The notes under the pieces are model-generated. The model was not told the origin of the DNA and did no database searches. It saw only the letters and a list, made by a program, of their open reading frames with translations. Shown piece after piece: positions 6,829-14,338 of a DNA stretch of 17,933 bases (its first letter is position 1; each line of letters begins with the position of its first letter). The stretch comes from Desulfobacterales bacterium. GTDB lineage: Bacteria > Desulfobacterota > Desulfobacteria > Desulfobacterales > JAHEIW01. The stretch is taken from the NCBI GenBank assembly GCA_030145015.1, contig JAQYWI010000111.1:1-17933 (forward strand), in the 5' to 3' direction. The position numbers were made by a program, and so were the translations under genes.

Positions 6829-7260
6829 ATGGAGATTAATGGGTTTAACTTACCGGATGAATTATATTACGAAGAGAATCATTTCTGGCTGCGGCCCCAA
6901 GAAGACCTCATCATTATGGGCATGGACGATTTTGCCCGGAAACTGGCCGGTGAAATCGTCTATGTTCAACTCCCTGATGATGGCAAGGTGCTTAAAGCCG
7001 GCAAAAAATTTGCCAAAATCGAGTCCGGAAAGTGGTTGGGGAAGGTATATGCCCCATTCGATGGAGAACTTGCGGCGGTCAACGAAGACCTGGAAATGGA
7101 TCCCGGTCTGATCAATTCCGATTGTTACGGTCAGGGCTGGCTTTATAAAATAAGGCCCGCCAGCGCGCCCGATCTCAGTATTTTTTTTCACGGCCCGGAA
7201 GCTGTGGAAAAATGGATGCTGACCGAAATGAAGAAATACGAAGAAGAATTAAAAGGATAA
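6829..7260 (+). CDS. GcvH-like lipoyl-carrier protein
   Basis: This 143-residue protein folds as a glycine cleavage H-type lipoyl domain. The order of H-protein landmarks is kept: YYEENHFWL (13-21), the DDFARKLAGEIVYVQLP segment (33-49), ESGKW with the expected lipoyl Lys68, VYAPFDGE (73-80), and the YGQGWLYKI stretch (100-108). The usual ESVKA around the lysine is ESGKW here. About 20 extra residues follow the domain, ending in a charged helix. No GcvT, GcvP or L-protein gene is in the window, whereas a lipoate ligase is encoded five genes downstream. That makes a role outside glycine cleavage likely, comparable to LbpA of the sHdr system, though this is inference. A perfect AAGGAGG lies 8 nt before the ATG. 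Its TAA abuts the GTG of the cytochrome gene. Confidence 0.88.
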   Translation: MEINGFNLPDELYYEENHFWLRPQEDLIIMGMDDFARKLAGEIVYVQLPDDGKVLKAGKKFAKIESGKWLGKVYAPFDGELAAVNEDLEMDPGLINSDCYGQGWLYKIRPASAPDLSIFFHGPEAVEKWMLTEMKKYEEELKG

Positions 7261-9036
7261 GTGCTCAACCAACCGACCATTATCCGCCGGCTAAAAATAA
7301 TTGGTTTATTTCTGGTGGCGGCAGTTTTTGGGGCTCCCGGGGTGGAGGCGGGCTGGCTGATTGACCACGAGAAATTTCATGCCTCCGTCCATGGACAAAA
7401 TTCGTGCCACGACTGCCACGAAGATATCAACGACCGCCCACGGCACCCCGATCCTGCCGATGTTAACAAGCAGTTGTCTGACTTTTTTAATGCGGAGCAC
7501 TGCCTGGCATGTCATGATCACATTTTGGAGGATCTCGATCAGGGATTACACGGTTCCGAGAAAATTGTTGACAATCAAAGCTATGAATACTGCATCGAAT
7601 GTCACCCTCCGCATGAAGAGCTTCCGCCGCAGGATCGGTTGGAACCGTTTGATCCCGATAGGCCCCTGGAAAAACAATGCGACATCTGCCACGAGCAGGA
7701 ATCCGAACTGCCCCTTTTTGCATCCGAAGACCAGGACTGCATGGTTTGTCATCTTCAACCGGGTTTGCAGGACGCCCGGGCGGCTGAGAAAATTAATCGG
7801 TTTTGCTTTCACTGCCACGACCATAAGCAAACCGGGACACCGGCCGGTGCCGCGACATCGGTACCGTTGATAAATACAATTGACTTTCAAAAGCAGCCCC
7901 ATGCACAGAATGCCTGTACCGAATGCCATGGGCAGGCGGCGGCTTATAAACATGCAAGCCAAAAATTAGGTGATTGCCGTCAATGTCACCCCCCGCATGA
8001 TGACAAAGTGGCGCATGACGCCCACCTGAGGGTCGCATGCGAAGCATGCCATCTCCAGGGGGTCCTGCCGGTCCGTGATATTGAAACGAAGCGGATTCTC
8101 TGGAAAAAGAATCATCCGCGCGCTGAGCCGTCGAAAATTCACGCGTTGGTTCGGTTTGATGATGAATCCGCCTGCCGTCGATGCCATCACCCGGATAATG
8201 CGCTCGGGACAGCGGCCCGGGTTCTGCCTGCCAAAAGTATGCTCTGCATGCCATGTCATGCAGCAACGCTGTCCCTCGGCGATACGACAACCATTTTAAC
8301 GGTTATTTTTTTCCTCGGCGGAATGGCAATGACCCTTTCGCTGATATTTTCCGGCGCCGGGCGTAAGAACACGGATGTTTATCATCCTCGCAAAGGCTTC
8401 AAGACAGGGGATCGGACCGGCAAATTCGCTTTTGGTATCAAAACCGTTGTCTGGGATGTTTTTTTTCAAAGGCGGCTTTTTCGCCAATCCCAAATCCGCT
8501 GGCTGATCCACAGCCTGATCTTTTTGCCGCTGGTGGTACGGTTTCTTTGGGGCCTGGTCGCTTTAACTGCCTCAATTACGAACCCGGGCGGATCCTGGAT
8601 TTGGGATATGCTGGACAAAAACAATGCCCTGACCGGCTTTGTATTCGATCTTACGGGTTTGATGATCTTAATCGGAATCATTTTGGCATTGATCCGCGGC
8701 CGGGTTCAGCGTGCCGGCCAGGTTTCCGGACTCCCCAACCAGGACCGAACCGCATTGATATTGATCGGAAGCATTGTATTGGCGGGGTTTGTCCTTGAAG
8801 GCATGCGAATTGCGATGACCGGCACGCCGGGTTCGGCCGCCTATGCTTTCGTGGGCTTTAGTATCAGCCGATTGTTTTCGCGGCCAGCGATATTGAGCAA
8901 TCTATACGGATATGGATGGTACCTGCACGCCATCTTGACCGGAATATTCATTGTCTATTTGCCTTTCAGCCGTCTGTTGCACGTGATTTTATCACCAATC
9001 GTTTTAGCCTGGAACGCGGTCGCTGAACATAAATAA
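7261..9036 (+). CDS. Undecahaem cytochrome c fused to NarI/DsrM-like membrane cytochrome b
   Basis: This 591-residue protein has a signal peptide (about residues 1-30, basic start then hydrophobic core), an exported domain with eleven CxxCH haem sites (starting at residues 49, 81, 111, 140, 160, 182, 219, 239, 260, 305 and 329) and then about five membrane segments (roughly 344-364, 414-438, 457-478, 496-518, 551-580). Positive charges at 365-413 and 479-495 suit cytoplasmic loops. Histidines His417, His556 and His574 in the membrane part are candidates for b-haem ligands, as in NarI/DsrM/HmeC proteins. It likely links the quinone pool to periplasmic c haems and to the Fe-S proteins encoded next to it. 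The GTG start touches the previous stop codon, which suggests translational coupling. Haem count and fusion are seen directly; direction of electron flow is not known. Confidence 0.9.
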   Translation: MLNQPTIIRRLKIIGLFLVAAVFGAPGVEAGWLIDHEKFHASVHGQNSCHDCHEDINDRPRHPDPADVNKQLSDFFNAEHCLACHDHILEDLDQGLHGSEKIVDNQSYEYCIECHPPHEELPPQDRLEPFDPDRPLEKQCDICHEQESELPLFASEDQDCMVCHLQPGLQDARAAEKINRFCFHCHDHKQTGTPAGAATSVPLINTIDFQKQPHAQNACTECHGQAAAYKHASQKLGDCRQCHPPHDDKVAHDAHLRVACEACHLQGVLPVRDIETKRILWKKNHPRAEPSKIHALVRFDDESACRRCHHPDNALGTAARVLPAKSMLCMPCHAATLSLGDTTTILTVIFFLGGMAMTLSLIFSGAGRKNTDVYHPRKGFKTGDRTGKFAFGIKTVVWDVFFQRRLFRQSQIRWLIHSLIFLPLVVRFLWGLVALTASITNPGGSWIWDMLDKNNALTGFVFDLTGLMILIGIILALIRGRVQRAGQVSGLPNQDRTALILIGSIVLAGFVLEGMRIAMTGTPGSAAYAFVGFSISRLFSRPAILSNLYGYGWYLHAILTGIFIVYLPFSRLLHVILSPIVLAWNAVAEHK

Positions 9037-9058
9037 AAGTGGATTTCGGAGGTTTGAC

Positions 9059-10159
9059 ATGACGGAGAAATATGAATTTGAAAAAAAATATCGCGATCAA
9101 GTGCTGCGATGTTCATCCTGCGGATTTTGCCGGTCGGCCTGCCCGGTATTCGGGGCAACCATGCGATCCGCCTTTAATGCCCGGGGCAAGATGCTGTTGC
9201 TCAAGGAGGTCATGGAACAAAAAATCGATCTCAACGATGAGTTAATTGAAACCCTTTTTCAATGCACCACCTGCGCCAATTGCTCAACGAACTGTCCATC
9301 GGGTGTCGAAGTCCCCGAAATAATCAAGCAGGCCCGAAAAGACATGGTCGATATCGGCTCCTGCCACCCGGCCTTTAAAGGGATGCATGAAGTTCTGCAA
9401 AAGCACACCAACATTTACGCCGAAGATGAGCCGCCGGAATTTGAGGGCAAACGCAAACAATCGGCGGAATATGTTTATTTTATCGGTTGTGTGGGGGCCT
9501 ATCGAGAAGACGAAGCCACCCAGGCGACGCTCGAACTGCTGGATCAACTGGAGGTGGATTATACCCTGATCGATGAAACTTGCTGCAGCGGGGTGCTGGA
9601 AGATGTCGGATATCAGATTAACATGGATTTAGCCCGCACAAATATTGAACGTATTCTTGACACCGGTGCCAAAGCCATCATCACGGGATGTCCGTATTGC
9701 TCCAGAACGTTTAACAACAAAACCCAGTATGCGACGCTTAAAGATAACGGGGTGAGTGTTTTACATCTCAGCCAATTTCTGAAAGATTTTGATTTTGGTG
9801 TTCAGACGGACAAACGCGTGACCTATCATGATCCCTGTGATCTAGGGCGGCATTGCGGTATTTACGAAGAACCTCGCGAGATCATCAGAAAGATTGCGCC
9901 GAATTTCGTCGAGTTGGAACATCACCATGCCGAGGCCCTTTGTTGCGGAGCCGGCGGCGGCGTCCGGGGTGCCTATGCTAAAAATTCCATTGCAATGGCG
10001 CGTCGACGGCTGGCCGAGGTCGAGGCGGTCAATGCCGAAATCGTATTAACCGAGTGTAATTCCTGTGTTCACAATCTGTCGAATGCCAAATTGAGAAAGC
10101 AAAAATTTAAAATTTATAATATAAGCCAGTTCATCAGCGAGTTGATCCAGGCGGCCTGA
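9059..10159 (+). CDS. HdrD/GlcF-type Fe-S protein with two CCG domains (first copy)
   Basis: This 366-residue cytoplasmic protein carries two [4Fe-4S] ferredoxin motifs (Cys18, 21, 24, 28 and Cys69, 72, 75, 79) followed by two complete CCG domains (Cys144, Cys175-176, Cys211/214; and Cys260, Cys295-296, Cys333/336). The design is that of HdrD, DsrK and GlcF, which pass electrons between flavoproteins or thiols and membrane cytochromes. CCG domains can bind the non-cubane [4Fe-4S] clusters that cleave disulfides in heterodisulfide reductase. A GGAGG site lies upstream of the ATG. It comes straight after the membrane cytochrome gene, as DsrK sits with DsrM, so it may dock on the cytochrome or accept electrons from the GlcD-type oxidase. 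Confidence 0.92.
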   Translation: MTEKYEFEKKYRDQVLRCSSCGFCRSACPVFGATMRSAFNARGKMLLLKEVMEQKIDLNDELIETLFQCTTCANCSTNCPSGVEVPEIIKQARKDMVDIGSCHPAFKGMHEVLQKHTNIYAEDEPPEFEGKRKQSAEYVYFIGCVGAYREDEATQATLELLDQLEVDYTLIDETCCSGVLEDVGYQINMDLARTNIERILDTGAKAIITGCPYCSRTFNNKTQYATLKDNGVSVLHLSQFLKDFDFGVQTDKRVTYHDPCDLGRHCGIYEEPREIIRKIAPNFVELEHHHAEALCCGAGGGVRGAYAKNSIAMARRRLAEVEAVNAEIVLTECNSCVHNLSNAKLRKQKFKIYNISQFISELIQAA

Positions 10160-10214
10160 GGCCCTTGCGAAAACTTGCGTATGCATTTTAGTTAGCAAAG
10201 AAAACTTAAACCGC

Positions 10215-11402
10215 ATGGCCAATAAAGACTACAGTAAAAGACAGCTTCTGGAGATGGGGGCCTGCACAAATTGCCAGTTCTGTGCCCAGGTATGCCCGAC
10301 GGTGGCGGCTTCCCGGGATGGGAACCTGTCTGCTGTTTTCCGCATCGACGGCCTTAAAAAGATCGTGCGCAGTCGCAATATATTATTTCGCAAACTTTTC
10401 AGAAGCAAAGAACTATCCGAGGACCAATGGAAGCATTTCAGCGACACGGTCTTTAAGTGCACCCTGTGTGGCCATTGTCAGGAAGTCTGCCCGGTGGGGA
10501 TTCAGCTTAAAGATTTATGGGTCTCTGTGCGTCAGGATATGGTGCATTCCAAATTTCATCCTAAAAAATTGAAACAGATTCGGGATCATCTCGAAGAAGA
10601 CCATAATGTTTTTGGAGAAGACAAAGAAGAGCGCGCCGATTGGGTTGAAGATTTGCGTGATCCACCGGAAAATAATTATATCAGGGATCAGGCTGAAGTC
10701 GTTTATTTTACCGGTTGCGTATCCGCCTATTACCCGGTGGCCCAGAAGATCCCCATGGCGCTGGCCGAGATTATGGATATTAGCGCGGTTGAATTTACCC
10801 TTCTGGGTGAAGATGAGTGGTGCTGCGGCTTTCCGCTCCTGGGCGCCGGAATGAAGGATAAGGTACAGGCCTATATCGCCCATAATCTGGAGGCGGTTCG
10901 TCGCAAAAAGGCGCGGTCAGTGGTCTTTTCCTGCCCCTCCTGTTATCAAATGTGGCGTGAATACTACCCGCAGGATATCGAGATTTTCCATGTGACTCAG
11001 TTTTTGAAAAAATTGATTGAGACAAATCGAATTCCTTTCAAAACGCTTTCATTGACGGTCACCTACCATGACCCCTGTGATCTGGGTAGAGCCGCAAGAA
11101 TTTTTAGTGAGCCCCGCGAAATTATTCGTGCAATACCGGGTATTAAATTGGTCGAGTTGGCGCATAACAAAGAGAGTTGCCGGTGCTGTGGCGGCGGGGG
11201 TAATCTGGAGATGATCGATGCGCAGCTGGCAGCCGAGATTGCCAGACAAAAGATCGAGGAAGTCGTCGATACGGGTGCCCAGGCAGTGATTACCTCCTGT
11301 CAGCAATGTGTCCGCACCATGCTGACGCATGTGAGGAGAAATAAAATTCCGCTTGAAGTCCTCGATATCACCCAGCTTGTTCAGCGCGCCCTGGAAAAAT
11401 AA
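10215..11402 (+). CDS. HdrD/GlcF-type Fe-S protein with two CCG domains (second copy)
   Basis: This 395-residue protein has the same layout as its upstream neighbour but is clearly diverged: ferredoxin motifs at Cys17, 20, 23, 27 and Cys82, 85, 88, 92, then CCG domain 1 (Cys168, Cys203-204, Cys240/243) and CCG domain 2 (Cys288, Cys324-325, Cys362/365). An additional Cys322 sits just before the second CCG pair (SCRCCGGGG). The stretch between the ferredoxin and CCG parts (about 110-160) is longer and strongly charged. The ATG at 10215 has no clear ribosome-binding site, in contrast to other genes in the operon, and a 55-bp gap precedes it. Two such proteins side by side suggest one serves the flavoprotein and the other the lipoyl or thiol partner; that split is a guess. 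Confidence 0.92.
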   Translation: MANKDYSKRQLLEMGACTNCQFCAQVCPTVAASRDGNLSAVFRIDGLKKIVRSRNILFRKLFRSKELSEDQWKHFSDTVFKCTLCGHCQEVCPVGIQLKDLWVSVRQDMVHSKFHPKKLKQIRDHLEEDHNVFGEDKEERADWVEDLRDPPENNYIRDQAEVVYFTGCVSAYYPVAQKIPMALAEIMDISAVEFTLLGEDEWCCGFPLLGAGMKDKVQAYIAHNLEAVRRKKARSVVFSCPSCYQMWREYYPQDIEIFHVTQFLKKLIETNRIPFKTLSLTVTYHDPCDLGRAARIFSEPREIIRAIPGIKLVELAHNKESCRCCGGGGNLEMIDAQLAAEIARQKIEEVVDTGAQAVITSCQQCVRTMLTHVRRNKIPLEVLDITQLVQRALEK

Positions 11403-11414
11403 AGGAGCATTATT

Positions 11415-12470
11415 TTGGAGTTATTTAATCTTGGCAGAGTCCCCTGGCTTGAAACCCAGCTGATCTATCATGCCCTGGCTGACCTGGGTCGCGAAGCACT
11501 CACCCTGGTATCTCCGGCAAGCCCTTATGTTTGCATCGGATTTCATCAGGATGCCGAACAGGAAGTGGATCTTGATTTTTGTAAGAAAAATAAAATCCCC
11601 GTATTCAGACGCAACCTGGGCGGGGGCGCCGTATATTTGGACGGCAATCAACTCTTTTTCCATCTGATTCTGCATCGGGATAATCCCGCAATTCCGCCCG
11701 GTAAAATTTCATTTTATAAAAAGTTTCTGCAACCCGTTATCGATGTTTATCGCCAGATCGGGATCGCGGCGGATTACAAACCCGTCAATGACGTGCTTGT
11801 TGAGCATCGCAAGATTTCCGGCACCGGTGCCGCCGAGATTGGCGAGTGCATTGTTTTTGTGGGGAATCTGATTGTTGATTTTGATTACGATATGATGAGC
11901 AGGGTCCTTAAGGTACCGGATGAAAAATTTCGCGACAAAGTTCACCAGACAATTAAGGCCAACCTCACCACCATTCGGCGCGAACTGGGTAATGAGAAAG
12001 CTGGCCAATGGTCTGCTGCCCGGCTGAATGACCTGATGGCCGCAGCGTTCCAAGAGCTGATTGGACCGATGCAGCCATCGCCGAAAGATCCTGAATTGCA
12101 AACCAAAATGGATGAGCTCAAAAAGGTGATGTTAAGCGATGATTGGTTTTTTCAAAAAGAAAGCAGACCCATGCCGGGGCGTGACATCCAGATTCGATCG
12201 GGCGCAAAATTAATCCACAGGATACATAAAGCCGCCGGCGGGCTGATCCGGGCGGACTTTGAGGTGATCGATGGATCTTTTGGAAAGGTTCATATTTCAG
12301 GAGATTTTTTTTGCTATCCCGATACCGGAATTGAAGCGCTCGAATCCGCGCTTGATGGCCAACCCGCCGGTCAGGCGGGCGCCTTTCTAAAGGAATTCTA
12401 TACCCGCAATCCAATCGAGACCCCCGGAATTGAAATCGACGATTGGCTCGAAATCCTAACAGTTACGTAA
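11415..12470 (+). CDS. lplA: Lipoate-protein ligase A
   Basis: This 351-residue enzyme activates lipoate with ATP and transfers it to a lysine on a carrier protein. The catalytic BPL/LplA domain has RRNLGGGAVY at 65-74 (usual RRxxGGGAV) and the lysine motif HRKISGTGAAEIG with Lys133. A C-terminal accessory domain (about residues 245-345) is present, so it resembles the complete two-domain E. coli enzyme (similar length) rather than the split LplA/LplB form. The start is a TTG at 11415, seven bases after AAGGAG; no better start is seen. Position in the same operon as the GcvH-like carrier strongly suggests it modifies Lys68 of that protein. Housekeeping lipoylation cannot be excluded. Confidence 0.9.
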   Translation: MELFNLGRVPWLETQLIYHALADLGREALTLVSPASPYVCIGFHQDAEQEVDLDFCKKNKIPVFRRNLGGGAVYLDGNQLFFHLILHRDNPAIPPGKISFYKKFLQPVIDVYRQIGIAADYKPVNDVLVEHRKISGTGAAEIGECIVFVGNLIVDFDYDMMSRVLKVPDEKFRDKVHQTIKANLTTIRRELGNEKAGQWSAARLNDLMAAAFQELIGPMQPSPKDPELQTKMDELKKVMLSDDWFFQKESRPMPGRDIQIRSGAKLIHRIHKAAGGLIRADFEVIDGSFGKVHISGDFFCYPDTGIEALESALDGQPAGQAGAFLKEFYTRNPIETPGIEIDDWLEILTVT

Positions 12471-12481
12471 GAGGAGGAAAA

Positions 12482-12793
12482 ATGGCATCCGATCAAAAAG
12501 TACTCTTAACCGTAATTTTGCATCATGACCAGGCCAAGAACCTGGATCAAATTTTGGCCCATGCAAAGGAAACCGGATTTTACCGCGACTTTCCCCCGGA
12601 AGGCGCGGAACTGGTCTCCTGGGTGGTGGCGATGTCTTTTGGTTTTATTATCCAGCTGCGCGTGGAACCGGACGCTATTCGTAATGTGAATATCTTTTTT
12701 GAAAAAAAGGCCTGGGGCGCCTTCCGTTATGAGGTCTATCCCTCCTATGATTTTGTGGCCGTGGCGGAGAAATTTAAAAAAGAACACAGCTAA
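12482..12793 (+). CDS. Conserved-looking 103-residue protein of unknown function
   Basis: I do not recognise this protein. It has no signal peptide, no membrane segment and no cysteine. It begins with a hydrophobic strand (VLLTVILHH, 7-15), then a helix-like segment, a central VSWVVAMSFGFIIQLRV stretch and a charged C-terminal helix, a pattern that suits a small alpha/beta (possibly ferredoxin-like, dimeric) fold. The ATG at 12482 follows GAGGAGG; an in-frame ATG at 12443 lies inside the ligase gene and is rejected. It is 11 bp after the ligase stop, last in the operon, and its own stop codon is in the left arm of a terminator hairpin. Operon membership suggests a role in the lipoyl/Fe-S module. 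Confidence 0.8.
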   Translation: MASDQKVLLTVILHHDQAKNLDQILAHAKETGFYRDFPPEGAELVSWVVAMSFGFIIQLRVEPDAIRNVNIFFEKKAWGAFRYEVYPSYDFVAVAEKFKKEHS

Positions 12794-12818
12794 AAAGTGT
12801 CCGGGACACTTTTTAGCT
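12788..12818. terminator. Bidirectional rho-independent terminator
   Basis: A near-perfect palindrome has arms AGCTAAAAAGTGTCC (12788-12802) and its exact complement (12804-12818) around one base. As RNA it gives a 14-bp stem with a 3-nt loop, with A-rich and T-rich flanks on either strand. It lies between convergent genes and contains the stop codon (12791-12793) of the 103-residue protein. Confidence 0.7.
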
Positions 12819-12829
12819 ATGAGTTATTT

Positions 12830-12956
12830 GAGGGGTCGGGGTGTTTTTCCCGTCATGCCCGCGCAGGCGGGCATCCAGGTTGCCGGTCTCGATTTTTCTG
12901 GATTCCTGCCTTCGCAGGAATGACAGATCTTAGCGCGGAAAACACCCCAACCCCTC
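12830..12956. mobile_element. MITE-like non-autonomous element, 127 bp, with target-site duplication
   Basis: The terminal inverted repeats are GAGGGGTCGGGGTGTTTT (12830-12847) and the complement of GAGGGGTTGGGGTGTTTT (12939-12956), one mismatch in 18. Directly outside are identical direct repeats AGTTATTT at 12822-12829 and 12957-12964, as expected for a target-site duplication of 8 bp (9 bp if the shared G is counted). There is no room for a transposase, so it would need one in trans. The right duplication ends one base before the complement of the FGGY kinase stop codon. A smaller palindromic repeat pair is nested inside. Confidence 0.65.
12851..12924. repeat. Nested inverted pair of REP-like palindromes
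   Basis: Two diverged inverted copies of a widespread bacterial repeat lie inside the 127-bp element: 12851-12878 (begins CGTCATGCCCGC, ends CATCCAG) and 12898-12924 (begins CTGGATTCC, ends GGAATGAC). Each is also a hairpin in itself (GCCCGC/GCGGGC-type and TTCCTGC/GCAGGAA stems); the two stems differ but each stays fully paired. Confidence 0.6.
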
Positions 12957-12965
12957 AGTTATTTG

Positions 12966-14315
12966 TTATTGGTTATTGGTAAGATATTTCAAACCCAGCA
13001 GGGCGGCGCCTTTCATGGAGGATTCTTCTTCGTGAATGTATTCGCCGGCGCGCATCCATTTTTTCTTGGCGCGGATGATGGCAGGATTCAGCGCGCCCCC
13101 GGTAATGTGGACCCTGTCTTTTAATTTAACCCGGCGGCTGATTGCATTTAAATGTTCGCGCTGGTAATGGCATAAGCCGCGAATTAAGGCTGCCAGCAAC
13201 TCTTCACGGGATGTTTCTGCCGTCAAGCCTCTAAACTCCGCTTTGAGGGGTTCCAGGGAGTAGCGCGACCCCAGCAAATAGGGAATATAAAGGACTTCGC
13301 TTTCCTGATCCAGCCATTGATCGACGGCAGCGGGCAAAAACTGGTCGTAAAATTCGTCGGCATTCAGCTCACCGCAAAACAGATCTTTAAACCATTCCAG
13401 GGCCGTGCCCCCGGCGTTCATGACGTACAGGGTCAGCCACCGCCCGGGGATGACATGCGCCCGGATATTATAATTTTGGGAACCGATACATATCGGCAGG
13501 CACACCAGCGTAATTTCACAGGTGCCGTTGACGTTGACGATATCGCCGGGTTCCTCAATTTCCAGCGAGTAGGCCGCCAGTACCGCATCGTTGCCGCCGA
13601 TAACGACCGGCGGACTTTTTGTCAGGCCCAGCTCGGCGGTTAGCGAATCTGTCACCCGACCGGCACTTTTATCAGCATGCATTAAAGGGGGTAAGCGATC
13701 AACCGATAGGCCAAAATTCTGAGTGATCTCTTCATTCCACGTCAGATTATTTTCGGCGGTGTTATACAAAGCGGTAAGGGATGCGGAGGAGGGATCCATG
13801 GCAAAGGTTCCGCTTAACCACTTCGCCATGAACGTGTTGCAGTGCCCGAAAATAAAGGTTTTCTTAAACAGGTCCGGGTGGTTGTTTTTAAGCCACAGGA
13901 TGCTCGCCAGTGAGCACCCGCCGGCAACCGGCATATTGCCGGTTATCTCCAGCAGTGTTTCTAAACCAACGGTATCGAGAATCGCCCGGGCTTCTGCGCG
14001 TGAGCGCTGATCCAGCATCAGAATCGCCGGATGGAGGGCATTGCCTTCCGGATCCATGGGCGTCAAGCCCGGGGTGGTGCCGGACAGCGCAATCACATCG
14101 ATATCGCCCATGAACGCGTCCAGATGCCGGCAACCGGCAATAAAGGCTTCCTGCCATTTCTGCGGTTCTATGTCGCTGAACAGTCCGTTGTTGTAAGTAT
14201 GGATTTCATAGGTCCGGGAAAAATGACCCCTTAAGGTCAGGGCGCCATCCGCTTTGCGAAAGACGCCCATTTTCAGGCCGGTCGTTCCAATATCGACACC
14301 CAAAATGTGGGTCAT
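12966..14315 (-). CDS. FGGY family carbohydrate kinase (xylulokinase-like)
   Basis: This 449-residue kinase phosphorylates a sugar or sugar alcohol with ATP. Domain FGGY_N shows GVDIGTTGLKMG at 6-17 (phosphate loop, Asp8), SGTTPGLTPMD at 78-88 and the substrate-loop motif DQRSRAEA at 102-109. FGGY_C shows GGNDAVLAAY at 240-249, with the probable catalytic base Asp243, and a late ITGGALNP motif. Xylulokinases normally carry SGQMHG at the SGT position, so the substrate is probably not plain xylulose. The ATG follows AAGGA with 7 nt spacing. It is 23 bp downstream of the response-regulator gene on the same strand, in a run with MBL-fold and YdcZ-like genes, and near a polyol-type dehydrogenase on the other strand. 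Confidence 0.9.
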   Translation of the reverse strand: MTHILGVDIGTTGLKMGVFRKADGALTLRGHFSRTYEIHTYNNGLFSDIEPQKWQEAFIAGCRHLDAFMGDIDVIALSGTTPGLTPMDPEGNALHPAILMLDQRSRAEARAILDTVGLETLLEITGNMPVAGGCSLASILWLKNNHPDLFKKTFIFGHCNTFMAKWLSGTFAMDPSSASLTALYNTAENNLTWNEEITQNFGLSVDRLPPLMHADKSAGRVTDSLTAELGLTKSPPVVIGGNDAVLAAYSLEIEEPGDIVNVNGTCEITLVCLPICIGSQNYNIRAHVIPGRWLTLYVMNAGGTALEWFKDLFCGELNADEFYDQFLPAAVDQWLDQESEVLYIPYLLGSRYSLEPLKAEFRGLTAETSREELLAALIRGLCHYQREHLNAISRRVKLKDRVHITGGALNPAIIRAKKKWMRAGEYIHEEESSMKGAALLGLKYLTNNQ

Positions 14316-14338
14316 GCAGAGTTCCTTTTGGTCAGAAC

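Noticed and set aside
6829..7260. Ordinary glycine-cleavage gcvH
   Set aside because: No gcvT, gcvP or lpd in the window, and the lipoyl-lysine context ESGKW differs from the usual ESVKA; kept as GcvH-like only.
5388..11402. Canonical sHdr sulfur-oxidation cluster
   Set aside because: There is no HdrA-like flavoprotein, separate HdrB/HdrC or TusA/rhodanese gene in view; only the lipoyl carrier and CCG proteins are shared.
12797..12982. Short plus-strand open frame across the spacer after the 103-residue gene
   Set aside because: It runs through the terminator palindrome and the MITE-like element and has no protein-like features.
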